From the NCBI GenBank assembly GCA_022457155.1, contig JAJGOT010000170.1:1274501-1338500 (forward strand): a stretch of DNA of 64,000 nucleotides, in the 5' to 3' direction. Position 1 is the stretch's first letter, and each line of letters begins with the position of its first letter. Position numbers and translations under genes: made by a program. This DNA comes from Cladopsammia gracilis. Lineage: Eukaryota > Cnidaria > Anthozoa > Scleractinia > Dendrophylliidae. Below the pieces are notes generated by a model, which was given only the letters and a program-made list of their open reading frames with translations, was not told where the DNA came from and did no database searches. Positions 52,863-63,493 of the stretch are shown piece after piece.

Positions 52863-55800
52863 CATAACCAGACGAACTACAAATGTTTGCCCAAGTTCGT
52901 CCAGACGGATAATGCCTCTCTAGTATAAAAACGGCCATTAACCGGTTTGGTTTCCTCTTTCCAGCTGAACTATCTTTATGAAGCAACAATTAACATATAA
53001 AAAGTAAAGTTACCTGAAAGACAGGATGATTCCCATTATCAAGGTAAAGGAAGAAATGGCGACTGAAAAGAAAACAAGGATATTAATACACTAAAGTGAA
53101 GTTTAAGATAACTTCGCGAAAAATTTGGCGAAGAATCAATGCAAGTAATACCCGGTTAAACCTCAAGAAAGCACCGGTTCATGTAACTGCTTTTCATGCA
53201 ACAAGAGAGCCAAAATAAAAGAAAAGAAAAGAAAAGAAAGAAAGAAAAAATTGACTGTCTTCATGAGCCTTCGAACAACGCGACCCTACACATGGCAATT
53301 TTACAATTAGGAAAAACATGGGTAGGAGTAGTGTTTTGTCTAAGCGAGGGCAACATTGAACTTGTCAGCATGTTAGAATTCAGACTCAAAAAGCCCAAGA
53401 AAACAAAATTAAAATGTAAATGACAGCATCAACGCCTTTAGAACGTATCAACTTTAGTGCCTGTTTTTCGTCGCGGGAACGTGTACAGAGAGACACGGGC
53501 AACTATTTCTTTACACAGGTGGGGGCAATGTTTATAAAATGTGCGCGGTTCGCAAGCTCGTACAACGTCGCAAAAACTTCAACTCTGTGATTTTGTCACG
53601 TTTTTACCTGCGATTTTTTTTTGCTCTGGCGTCAGCAATATGAGGGTGGCTACACTTTGCATTTTCAACGATTACCAAATTTGATTTCATTGTTGATAAC
53701 TGTGCATGCAGTTTTGTAAAGAAAAAAGGTGGTTAAACAGCCGGTGAGGTTTTTTTTTTTCAGTCTGAACTCGATATTCGAGGTACGCAGGCAATACATT
53801 GTTCAGGTCATAGTGATTGAAAAGAGGTAGCGTTCACACTAATATAATTCCTACTTACAGTTCGCATCTGTCCAGTAACAGAATAGTGTGAGCAAAAAGA
53901 AAGGTTGTTTCAAAAACTTGCTCAAATCTTATAACCTTCGCTCGATTACCCCAAACATTACTTTCAGTGGCTAAGCAAGCAAGCAGCCGAACCAACATAC
54001 TCATCAATGTCGTGACCTTTTACTCAGTTAAAAGTACTTTTCTTTCTTCAGTTATATATTGTGTGGCCATAGTATGGACATATTATTTGATGGATTAGGA
54101 ACGTTACTGGCCGTTACCTTTGTGGAGAGGTGCCCGTTGACAGAAGGAGGTTTTATTGAGGGTAAATGTGCGGATCGTCGGCGGCGAGAAAAAAAGAATC
54201 AAAACAAGTGGCTACTGTTGACACACGTTGTGGAGAGGTGGCCGTTATATTTACTAGACAGTCGACTTTTTAGACCACACAGCCGAGGAAAGATTGCTAC
54301 AATTAAACTAAACAAATTTTCTTTGTCAGAACATTTTAGCACAATTTTGTAAAATCAAATTTCGAGCGGTTCCTCCGTCTTAGCGATTCAGTTTAATTTT
54401 ATATCAAAATTCTTACCACTTAAAGAGTATATCACAATGCTTAAATTTACGGTGGATCGTCTTAGCTATATAACAACAACAAATTTTCTTACCAGCGCAC
54501 GAATCGCAGTATTTTACACAATCTTTGGATTCCTTCGTTTTTAAGCCGTTGCAGCTCTGTGGTTTAGGCGACGTACAGTCTCTCTTCAAAACAAACGGTC
54601 CAGCAGCGGAACACTTATTGCACTCGTCATCATCCTGAACTTTCCAATCACCGAGCTTTACTCCTGCAGATTTATGATACCTCGGTTATGGCTCCGTCAA
54701 TTCCAAGCCCGCTCATCCCCCCACCCCCGGGTATTTGTCGGGCATTTGTCGGGCATTTGTCTTTTTTTTAAAAGAAGTTGCAAATGCCCCACGGTGGGGT
54801 CAGCTTATATGTAGAAATCCCCACGGTAGGACATCTGAAAGAGTGCAAATGCCCGACCCATGGTTCAATATCAAATTTTTTATGCCATTGATTATTGATG
54901 GAAGCAATAATTGTTCACAAATAAATGGATCTTTATTCATGTTAGGAATTCTTTCGTTTTACCTCAGTATTACTTATATCCGTTCCCTCATTTGTTCTAA
55001 ATATTTGTGTTATGTTTCCGCAAAACTTTTGACTACAATAATTTCCTGTCGATTCTCGTTGTTAATGTTACTAATTTTGATTAAAATTATGGTTACGTTC
55101 CATCCATTTACATGTAAGGTCGCCGTTGATTGAAACGCTTTTTCAAGTTAAGTTGCTATTGAATTTTTCAATAGCCAGATTCTTCTGTTGCGACATATCA
55201 TGATGGAAAGCCACCAAGGCCACGAATGTTGGCAAATAAGACATGAACAACAATTGAAATTTTGCCGTGACATAGATATTATCTTCTGTGGCACTTGAAA
55301 ATTGCGGGACTCAAACGACGTTGATCAACTCAGTTTTTATATTTTTTATATTGGGGACAATCAGATAATTTTAAATAAACAACGAAGCATGTACGAATTT
55401 TAATATCCATAAGGTAACGTTGTTTTGACAATGCCCCACCCCCGGGCTGACCTGTTTTAGCAAATGCCCCACCCTTGGGAAGGAAAAGTTATAAAATGCC
55501 CGACAAATGCCCGGGGGGGGGGGGGGGGGGGGTGAGCGGGCTTGGAATTGACGGAGCCATTAGACCAAAGAGATGGAGGACATAGTATTTGACTTTATAA
55601 GTGTAAGGGTTTACATCGTATGAAGAACTCCAAATCAGTCAGTAGAATTTCCACCATTTCTTGTGACGAATCCGGAACATTTTGGTACCGGATTCGTTTT
55701 GCCGTTTACACGCAGTTGGGTGAATCCGAAAAAAACCAAAACGTCCCGGTTTGGTCGCGTCTCCGGAGATTTTGAATCCGAAATCTAAAGTAAAGACTTT

Positions 55801-58800
55801 GTATCCGATATTACATATTTAGCAATCAATCTGCTTAACAATCAGGTATTGATCATGATCGCTTTCCAACACGCCTGAGAGACACACGGTTTTCAGCTCA
55901 CGAGCTATTTCTCGCTGAGAAGTGCCAATGCGATATAAATTCGAAACTTCCTCGCGTAGAATTTGTGAGTTTCGGCGCCGTTACCACAATACCTTCCGAT
56001 TGCATAATTATGTGCTATTTTATTGCCAAGATCTCGACTTGTGATTGGCTAATTTCAAAATCTGTCTCAAAATTTGTCTCGGGGTGGCCTCGGTTTGTGT
56101 GGTTGCACTGTAAAACATTGCTCTTAGAAGAAGCGTTTATTAACAACCTCGTTTTTAGGATCTCTCTTCTCTCCGTCTTCTGGTGGAGAAGGGATACTGA
56201 AAACGAAATTGCATTTATAAAATACTGCGATAATGCAGCTTACAAATTTGAACAGTACGATTTTGTACCAGGGACATGCATACATGCATTCATGCCTTGC
56301 TGACATTTTTAAGCCCAGCTCAGAATCAGATAAAGCCACCTTCTGAAGTGTATATATAAAGTCGTAGCTTACAGATGTACATACATTTGACAGATACATA
56401 CATTTGACAGTGTTCATTACACGAACTCTTTTTCCCCGTCGCTCTGCTTTCAAACTTGATCTATTTCTGCGGCCACCGATCTTTTTAATTTATTACGCAC
56501 GTACAGACTACTTTAATTTTTGGTTTACTATTAATTAACTACCGCCAAAATTGCTAAAAGCCGGTGCCCAATTTACAAATCATCGAGAACAACACGACAC
56601 GAATGACTATTACTTAATTGTTTTCATTTCACTTACCTATCTCTTTAAATGTAACACTGTCTTCTTTGACGTCCCATTTATCGAGCTTTCCATTCTTATT
56701 CAATGTATTGAGAACGTCTATGACACTAGAATCAGCATCATCTTTCTTTACTTCTATGCATAGTTTCACCGTCATGTCGATATTTTCATCTTTTTCTTTG
56801 AGTTCCAACTGGCCTAGTAGCTCCAACTTGCCATATTTGCTAATATCTTTGAACAAAACTTCAATCTGCAATAGAAATCACAAATTTTCTACTCAATGTG
56901 TCTACTCTCGCCGGATTGCTACTTGAACTAGTTTGGAAAAAGAAACAAGAAAAAACTCCTTGAGGATCAGGGTTACTGGATAAACACTTTGTATGAGAAA
57001 AATACATTATATGGTTTATATAACACCCAATAGCACCTAGACACTTATTATTTTAAATTGGTGAACTACCTGATTGAACTGGAAACTTTTGCTTGGTATT
57101 TTTACAATTCATTTAGTTTGTTCCATCAATCTACAGGACCCCGCCTATATAATGGCCGCAACGTACTACGTAAATGCGACCAGCCTGCAGCCATTGCGGC
57201 CACTCTTTTTGTCCCGAACAAATGCTCAGTCAATTTCTTTTACTTGAAAACAAGAACAACAACTCTTCGAGTAGTGAAGTCGTGCTTTAAGAAGCTTTAA
57301 GGGTCTTGTAAGTGCCCCTAAGGTACGAGAATAAATTCAATATATTGTTATGATTTGTTTTACATGTACAGTCGCTTTTCCGGTCACACTAGGTGATCCG
57401 TCACGAACGTACACTGTACGTCATTTGAAACCTTTAACCCATTGACGATGGTGACTTTTTACGTTTTTGAGAGATTTTCCGCAGTGATGTCTTTTGTTTC
57501 AAGTTGAATTTTAATATATCGAAATTGGGCTATTCAAATTTAAAAAGCCAGAAACGCTTTATCACAATATTCGTCTCTCTATTATAGAGATAGAGAAGAA
57601 TTAAAGAATAGTTAATCGTATTGCAACAGATTGAAATTGCAGTTCAGCCACAGAACAGATCATCAAGCCTTTAAGTGAGAACTATAAACATTTGAAATAA
57701 AATGATAAGCCCATCCTCCTCTTGAGTGACTTATTTTACTTTGAGCCCCCCCTATCCTTGCTTTGATTTTACTTTATGCCCCCCCCCCCCCCCCTCTGGT
57801 TTTCCACAACCCCCCTCCCCGATAATTATTGCACAGTCCCTTAATCGAGCGATAACAATAACTAAATTGTTGTAAACGAATATAAATAACAATAAGCTTA
57901 AAGATGTTTCGCATTTGGAGTCTTTAATGCAACGATAAAATCGATCTAAAAGGATTTTTCAACCGAGACACGCGTTTTGATGCGTATCTACCTTGAAGTA
58001 ACTAGAAATATGTGTCACGTTCTAAGTAAGTGATCACGGTGGCCGAATGGTGTAAATCGCGGACTGTTAGCCGAAAGGTCCCAGGTTCGAGTCTCGCTCC
58101 TACCGTTTTTTTTTTCTTTCTTCTTTAGACTGAACATTATGAAAGCGATGTACGTATTTTTCGTTTTGCGTTTGTCAAAAATCCTTACGTTTAATTTTAA
58201 AAAAATATATATTGAACCGTGTCAGTGTAAAAACATAAGCTTACCGCAATATTGCGTTACGCGTTAGCATTTCTTATTTGCAGGTTGGCTCTAAGGAGCC
58301 TTTGATTCAAACTGTGTTGTGTTGTGTTGTGTTTTTGTGTTGGTATATAACAAATCACTTAATGACTGATCCCTCGGGAAACAGTGAATTTTTTCCTTCG
58401 AATCTCGGGAAACAAAATTCACTGTTTCCCTCGGGACCAGTCATTAAGTGTTTAATATTATCCGCTTAAAATTTCTCTTTACTTCAAAGACTACAGAACT
58501 CAGATAACTTCGGACAGCTTGTATGCATCAAAATCAGACTGGGTGATGATTGGCTAAGTGGGTGTGATGTTTGGTAGAATTTTGAAAAGAAGTGCAGCAA
58601 ACGTCGATTAGCTTAAATTTAAAATGGCGCAAGTTCTCTCTCATATTACTATTAAATCAAGATATGATGCAAATGAACCTAAATCGCAATTTTTTTAAAT
58701 TGAATATATGTTCAGATCTCCACACATTTCAAAGAAATGGTCCACTTCCACATTCACCTACCCTGGGTGTGCCAGAGGTTTTGATTTTTTTTAGTGAAAA

Positions 58801-61643
58801 CCGGCAAGTTTATGCGGTTAATTTCACTCATGATACGCAGATAACGGACCTCTGGATTGAGTGCGACATTCAACATGACGAATTCCACCTGTAGTTAAAT
58901 CCTGATAGAGAGTTTTTCGTTTTATTTTGTCTTTCTTATTTAAACAGAGAACACAAAAAATTTAACCATAGACTCCAGATCTCATTGTCATACTTGAAGA
59001 GTAGGCTAACCAGTAATAATAATATTTAAAACAATGAGAACGACATCTTTCCATAATTTTGTATGCCATTTCCAGCTGCATTAAATCAATAAACAGAAGT
59101 AGGTTCGAGTAGGTCGAATTTTCAAAAGACATTATATAGGAAAGTACCCAAAACGCCTGATAAATTACGAACTGGCAATGCCGAAATAATTACAGTGAAC
59201 TTGAGAAACTAGGCGCATTATTTCAGTGAAAATGACACATAAATCTGTTGTATATGTTTGATAACAAATGTCGTCATGCCTTTAAAGAATCATTACAAGT
59301 CGGTTGATATTTGGACCTTTCCGTGAAAAAAAAAGAACAAAGTTACTAATTACTTCTGACTTGATTCTTGACTGGAATTCTTGTGACGACTTTCCTGTGT
59401 AGGAAATGTTCCACGGTTGCTTTATTACCATGCTGAGGTTCAGGCATGCTGTAAATAAAAGATAATTCAAGTTAAGGTTAGAGAAGCAGAAGCTGGCTCG
59501 GCTTGGAATCCTGTAGTCAACATCCTATGTGGGTTGAGTAAGTAAGTATTAAGTTTGTTGTGCGTTCTCGTCCCTGCTCTTAGTGTTTTTCTCCTGTCTC
59601 CTGCTGGCACTCCACGCACTTCCTCCAAAAAACTTCCTAAATTGTAACTCGATCTGGAACACACTTTATACAATTTGTGAGTTCTTAATAAGTTGGCGGG
59701 GGGGGGGGGGGGGGGTGGGAAGGGGGAAGGGGGGAGGGGGGAGGGGGAGGGGGAGGGGGCGGTGTGTATAGTACATGAAAGTAATTAATAATCATTTCTA
59801 ACCTTGTTTTACCTATTTTTTGAAAGTAACTGACTTGTCGATAGTAAAGAAAACTTTGGAAGAGAAATTAAAATTAAAAGAAATTACCTCGAACGCACTG
59901 GCTACGAATTCAAGTGTAGACTTACAACGGTAGTGGGATAATTTGCAAAGCGCTTTTATTACTTTACTCCTTTTCGTAATTTGAGATAGACCTTCGAATT
60001 TTATGGTCGTATTTAACTTGTTCACAATGTTTCTTGCAATAGACTGTACTTCAAACATGGAGTTGAAAGTAGCGGCCACCTGAAAGCTGCAAATTGGGAC
60101 TGCTAATTCGAAAACTAATTACGGGATCCGGGAGTCTACGATATTTGTTACGACCAATAAATAAGAACATACATTATATATTACAAGTGCTCAGGAGCAG
60201 ATAGCCCAATTCTAGACTGACAAATTTGTTATCGTTAGTGTTTTTGGGTTAAGATTGCCTTTTTTCAGCAAAAAAAAAAATGCGTTTTGGTCCTTATACG
60301 CTTTTGTCATATCATGGTCAGTGGTTATGATGCAGTCGAAATTCTTCATGGAAACACCTCCATAATACGTGCATCCCGTTTTAATAAATACTGGAAATGC
60401 AATGACTTCAATAATGGTAATATATATATATATACCATTAAGTAAACCATCAGTTAAGTGATTTTTCTATAGTACATGTACTATACATGTATGAGCTTCA
60501 AGCCTTTCAAGCCATGAAAGGACACTGCATAGCTATTTTATCACATTCCTTAGTTTTCCGGCATTTCGGAACATTCTTGCATTGCATTCTTTTTAAATTT
60601 TGTGACCAATTTTTTTCTTACGAAGTTTGCCAAAGATTTCAGACCATTTGCAAAAGGTGTTTTAATCAGTAATTTACCGAAAACGTTAAAATTATTTTTT
60701 GGAAAATCATTAAATAATTTTTTAAAAATAAGTTTAACGTTTTCGGGTATTTTGCGAAATTTTCGGAAAATCGCAGAAGATTTCAAAAGAAAACACAGAA
60801 ATGTTTTCAGACCACTACGAGAATAACTACCGTTGAAAACCTGTGAGATACCGCAGACTTTGCAACGGCTTTCGAATTCCAAAAAATAAAAGAAAGAAAA
60901 GTAAAGTTATGTAGAAAGCTGGGGTCCATTCTGAGCATCTCACGCACTGGAGGGTGTAATCATAATCATTGCGGCGCCACACCATAAATTAAATATTCTG
61001 CTTCAGCTTTCTTTTGGTCCTTTTGCATCAACGTCGTACGCCATGCAATGGCCATCAGAAAATTGGCCTATTCTGAAAAGAAAGTATTATGACATTGTTT
61101 ACTTGCTTACTCCAGTTTTGTGAAGAGGGTGGAGTCGTAGGCGGATTCATCGTGACACTTGACTGACGTGAGGCGCCAACTGATTTCGAGGTTGGTGAGG
61201 TTGGTGTTGAGGTTGGTGACGTTGGTGTTGCGGTTGGTGACGTTGGTGTTGAGGTTTGTGAGATGAAGTTGGTGTTTGACAAGGTTGGTGTTGTACTTGT
61301 AGCTCGTAATGTAGCAGACTGTGACAAGGACGAGGATGGTGTTGGAGATGGTGATGGTGTTGAGGTTGATACAGGTATTGTAGTTGCTATTGTTGTGTTG
61401 ACCTGTCCTGACACATCTGCAAATGCAACAATATAAGCTTGATTTTATTTTTAAAACTGGAGAAAATGTTTCAAGCAGAACCTTATATAAATTAATGCTT
61501 GATCGGGAGTTTGGTGAATTTGAACGATTTTGCGGCCCGAACAGTTGGCGAAAATTATATAATTCTAGACAATGCACTGCGGGCCAATTTATACCCTACA
61601 CCGAGGTCGTGTATGAGGAACATAAGTTAATAATAATAATAAC

Positions 61644-61693
<50 letters not shown>

Positions 61694-63102
61694 GTTAAGC
61701 TCAATAAAACGTACTAGAACTTAATTATATTAGCTGCCCTGAAGTGAAACTTAAATCGAAATATATGCAAATAAAATATATCTAAAGTGCAGTTCAGTAA
61801 TATGACTGAGAGTTAGCTGTTCTAAAGACGAGAAACTTCACAATGAACTTGTTCCTGAAACATTTATGGCATTGACTCATAGTCAAGAATTGGAACAAAA
61901 ATTTCAGGAGGAGCTGTTGCGTGCATAAATGGACGTTAGGTAACAATTACGGATTTAGAACTGATATATTTTGACAATTAAGACAAAAAAAGGCTGGTAT
62001 CCTTTTTCAACGTCAACTGTCCCGAATAAAATTTTTACAAATGAAAGTTGCAATAAAGCTGTTTTAGAGTTTAGCTATATTTAGCTTATATTTAAGAATT
62101 GGTTCATGATAAGGGTACGTCTATCGAGTTATGGATGCACGCGAGACGTTTGGAGAGCACGAGGGAAGCATAAGAGTGCTCTTCAAACTTTCTAAATGCA
62201 TCTATAACTCGATAGATGCACAGGTAAAGAATGAACCAATTCCTTTATAACATTGCGATAACTGGAAAGAAAAAATCTTGATCGCATGACTGAACGAAAA
62301 AAGGCACGAAAATATTGCCGTGCGAAAAGAATTGTCACATTCTGATTGGTTGTTTGTTTGTAAACTTAACACTAACCCATGAACCCTGCTTGGGTATAAC
62401 TATAGTTAGTCTGTATCGTTTTAGATCACCGAGACGTTAATTTTCTAACTATAGTTAGAGCGAACAGAGAAGCGGTCACATTACCGAAATAGCTAACTAT
62501 AGTTATCCCCGTCTTAACTATAGTTAGTAGCCCAGATGTGACCGCAGCCATTGTCACCACTTATGCAGAAAGAACAATGCGTTGGAAAATAGTATATTTT
62601 ACCAGACAGCGCTTTGCACGTGCAATTATTGATGCAGAAACATTACAGAGCCTGTTCGTGAATATTTCGCGCATTTTAGGAAACAGCCGTCGCACTTCGT
62701 GCATACTGATAAGCGGAACCTGTCCCGCGCCTTAAGGACGTTCTCGCGAAAATCTTCTAACATTGATTTTTTTATAAACCTTTTGCTACGGCTAGGTTAT
62801 GAGTTATTCATGTCAGAAATGCAAAAAAAAAAAACAACAAAAAAAAAAAAAAAACAAATGGGGGGTCACCGAGTTCGTCTCCGAGATAAAATATCTGAAA
62901 GGCGACCCTAATTTTTAAAAATTGGTCTTCCTTACTGGATATGACCTAAATGGCATAAATTCGACGAATGGAGGCCATATGATGCTAATAAATTTCCTAT
63001 TGTATGATTGGAACGTAAATTTAAACCATCCACGAGATCTATCGATGATCGCTTGTATCTCTTCCAAACTGCTTGTATCGGGAAGTGAAGCGAAATAATA
63101 AT

Positions 63103-63155
<53 letters not shown>

Positions 63156-63493
63156 GACTATTTATGATTACACCTCTTAGCGCAGACTCTTCGAAAATTA
63201 TTTTTATTCTTGCGGACCAAGCGGGCTCGCTACTTAGGTCGTTGATTTTATCTTCTAATTCCTTACAGACTGTACAGATGAGGTAACAACAAAAAAGGCA
63301 AAAAGGCTCTTTAACACAAATCTTCGAATAAATTAATTATCGAAAATTGAATGAATGTTCACTTGTTTATTTCGTACGTAAATGAAGGAACATCTCCGGG
63401 TTCTGCGCGCTCGAATTCCTCTTATGTCGCACTCACGCTTTTTACAAAGGTTAGCAGCAGAAATAGAACCAAAGCGTTGACTTCAAGCCCCAT
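50817..63493 (-). CDS. Host gene: signal peptide, mucin stalk, TSR-like domain, TM receptor-like protein
   Basis: I do not know this gene by name. The exons, right to left: 63493-63437 (signal), 63269-63174, 61416-61103 (mucin-like), 60079-59888, 56865-56637, 54663-54493 (TSR-like), 53062-53014 (transmembrane) and possibly 50847-50817 (tail). All have GT donors and AG acceptors. Phases agree from exon 2 on: 1, 0, 1 and 1 and so on as listed per exon. The predicted product is about 330 residues: secreted N terminus, glycosylated stalk, a cysteine-poor ectodomain, a six-cysteine module and one membrane helix. It should sit at the cell surface. Exon 1 to exon 2 joining is unresolved, and exon 8 is a guess. 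Other exons may be missing. Confidence 0.65.
50938..51112. repeat. Inverted repeat, about 45 bp arms
   Basis: GCATGTTTTGTTTTCCCAATG at about 50940 and its inverse CATTGGGAAAACAAAACAT at about 51088 enclose about 80 bases; the arms extend over TAGATCATGTGATGTT/AACATCACATGACCTA. Confidence 0.85.
51113..52577. other. Probable intron of the host gene, no exon seen
   Basis: AT-rich with A-runs at 51347-51360 and 51487-51500. No coding sequence is supported. Confidence 0.4.
52578..52936. mobile_element. 359 bp MITE with long internal inverted repeats
   Basis: Ends GGCCGTTTTTATACTAGAG and CTCTAGTATAAAAACGGCC; ATT flanks both sides (52575-52577, 52937-52939). Inside, GACGCATTATCCGTCTAGAC-like and CTAGTATAAAGACGGG-like segments recur in both orientations. 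A 3-base target duplication suggests a Harbinger or related driver. Confidence 0.85.
53014..53062 (-). CDS. Host gene exon 7: transmembrane segment
   Basis: The TTTTCTTTTCAG acceptor and CAG/GTAACT donor bound a 49-base exon. In phase 1 it reads VAISSFTLIMGIILSF, sixteen mostly hydrophobic residues fitting a membrane helix. It joins exon 6 with matching phase and leaves phase 2. Confidence 0.62.
53066..54490. other. Intron of the host gene
   Basis: It contains a purine-rich AAAGA run (53213-53250) and a plus-strand frame of 97 codons (54059-54352) that has no motif and opposes the gene. Nothing else is seen. Confidence 0.4.
54493..54663 (-). CDS. Host gene exon 6: thrombospondin type-1-like cysteine-rich module
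   Basis: The CTGCAG acceptor and G/GTAAGA donor bound 171 bases, phase 1 in and out, as is usual for shuffled extracellular modules. The translation reads GVKLGDWKVQDDDECNKC, then AAGPFVLKRDC, PQSCNGLKTKESKDC and KYCDSCA. The Trp, the CxxC, the Arg-Asp-Cys, the CNG and the terminal cysteines resemble the TSP type-1 repeat layout. The second and third layered Trp residues are absent, so the fold is a degenerate or variant TSR. Such modules bind extracellular ligands or glycans. Confidence 0.7.
54689..55559. mobile_element. 871 bp DNA transposon with TTA target duplication
   Basis: TTA at 54686-54688 and 55560-55562 flanks perfect ends TGGCTCCGTCAATTCC and GGAATTGACGGAGCCA. Inner inverted parts include CCCGGGTATTTGTCGGGCATTTG and a 21-base G run. 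It lies in the intron 20 bases from exon 6. The TTA duplication points to Harbinger-type transposition. No transposase remains. Confidence 0.85.
55563..56630. other. Intron of the host gene
   Basis: No exon found. A 112-codon frame on the plus strand and a 109-codon frame on the minus strand overlap (55965-56453) and show no motif. Confidence 0.4.
56637..56865 (-). CDS. Host gene exon 5: ectodomain segment
   Basis: The TGCAG acceptor and ATAG/GTAAGT donor are strong. Phase 0 in, phase 1 out. The 76 residues (IEVLFKDISKYGKLELLG, then charged beta-like segments with IDMTVKLCIEVKKDD and GKLDKWDVKEDSVTFKEI) look like an alpha/beta domain; a SEA-like fold is possible but unproven. One Cys only. 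Confidence 0.68.
58032..58106 (+). tRNA. tRNA-like sequence (Asn-like, GTT), possibly a pseudogene
   Basis: Box A TGGCCGAATGG (58040-58050), a CTGTTAG loop with GTT anticodon followed by CCGAAAGG as in tRNA-Asn, box B GGTTCGAGTCT (58084-58094), then a T run that would terminate Pol III. ACGGTGG near the 5' end can pair with CTACCGT at the 3' end. The D and anticodon stems pair poorly, so it is a pseudogene or tRNA-derived relic rather than a sure tRNA. Confidence 0.42.
59697..59762 (+). repeat. G-run tract, G-quadruplex candidate
   Basis: A run of about 19 G is followed by GGGAAGGGGG-type blocks for a further 45 bases. On the transcribed RNA of the minus-strand host gene this is C-rich; the G-rich strand is the coding-sense complement. 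Confidence 0.9.
59888..60079 (-). CDS. Host gene exon 4: ectodomain segment
   Basis: The GCTTTCAG acceptor and GAG/GTAATT donor bound 192 bases, phase 0 both sides, 64 residues. It reads VAATFNSMFEVQSIARNIV, then NTTIKFEGLSQITKRSKV and KALCKLSHYRCKSTLEF, mostly alpha-helical with two Cys and an N-glycosylation site (NTT). The family is not recognised. Confidence 0.66.
60083..61095. other. Intron of the host gene
   Basis: It includes an AT run (60418-60434) and the AATTTTCGGA/TTTTCGGAAAAT texture at 60550-60800 that resembles 29991-30310. No exon found. Confidence 0.45.
61103..61416 (-). CDS. Host gene exon 3: Ser/Thr/Pro mucin-like stalk
   Basis: The TTTGCAG acceptor is strong. The 104 residues begin VSGQVNTTIATTIPVST, pass through PSPSPTPSSS and end with TPTSPTA/TPTSPTS repeats and PPTTPPSSQNWSKQ. 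Nearly every residue is Ser, Thr, Pro or Ala, typical of heavily O-glycosylated stalks. The donor is AA/GTAAAC giving phase 0; a competing GA/GTAAGC site eight bases earlier would break the phase with exon 4. The 18 bp DNA repeats (GTTGGTGACGTTGGTGTT) make this exon prone to length change. Confidence 0.7.
61629..61693. repeat. (AAT)n microsatellite
   Basis: About 21 units with one AAC interruption. Confidence 0.95.
62098..62245. repeat. Hairpin MITE-like repeat
   Basis: GAATTGGTTCAT/ATGAACCAATTC ends and CTATCGAGTTAT/ATAACTCGATAG inner arms are inverted copies around a 70-base centre. Confidence 0.8.
62397..62545. repeat. Four copies of the palindrome TAACTATAGTTA
   Basis: Copies lie at 62397, 62446, 62494 and 62515. 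The last two stand between inverted GCGGTCACAT (62472) and ATGTGACCGC (62535). It may be a MITE or a cluster of protein-binding palindromes. Confidence 0.8.
63099..63153. repeat. (AAT)n microsatellite
   Basis: About 18 units, beginning some 20 bases beyond exon 2 of the host gene. Confidence 0.95.
63174..63269 (-). CDS. Host gene exon 2
   Basis: A CTGTACAG acceptor and G/GTGTAA donor bound 96 bases, phase 1 in and out. It reads CKELEDKINDLSSEPAWSAR, then IKIIFEESALR, a charged helical segment with one Cys. In phase 0 the exon has an early stop, so it does not join exon 1's best donor directly. Confidence 0.5.
63437..63493 (-). CDS. Host gene exon 1: signal peptide
   Basis: From ATG 63493 the exon reads MGLEVNALVLFLLLTFVKS, a clear signal peptide, and ends at a consensus GTGAGT donor in phase 0. 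To meet exon 2 in phase 1 a weaker donor four bases on (GTGCGA at 63432) would fit, or another small exon is missing. Everything to the right up to 64000 is upstream flank. Confidence 0.6.

Larger units (their letters stand above)
56870..59880. other. Intron of the host gene, 3 kb
   Basis: It holds a C run at 57779-57795, a tRNA-like sequence at 58.03 kb, an inverted ATTCACTGTTTCCC/GGGAAACAGTGAAT pair near 58375-58435, and a G-rich tract at 59.7 kb. No exon is supported. Confidence 0.45.
61420..63170. other. Intron of the host gene
   Basis: Filled with an AAT microsatellite (61629-61693), a hairpin (62098-62245), the TAACTATAGTTA cluster (62397-62526) and A-runs at 62822-62855. A second AAT microsatellite (63099-63153) touches exon 2's donor side. 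No exon found. Confidence 0.5.

Noticed and set aside
54059..54352. 97-codon plus-strand frame
   Set aside because: It lies in an intron of the minus-strand receptor gene and has no motif.
59813..60079. Reading the exon at 59888 as a single 88-codon gene
   Set aside because: The frame runs through a GTAATT donor into AT-rich sequence; phase agreement with neighbouring exons supports an exon instead.
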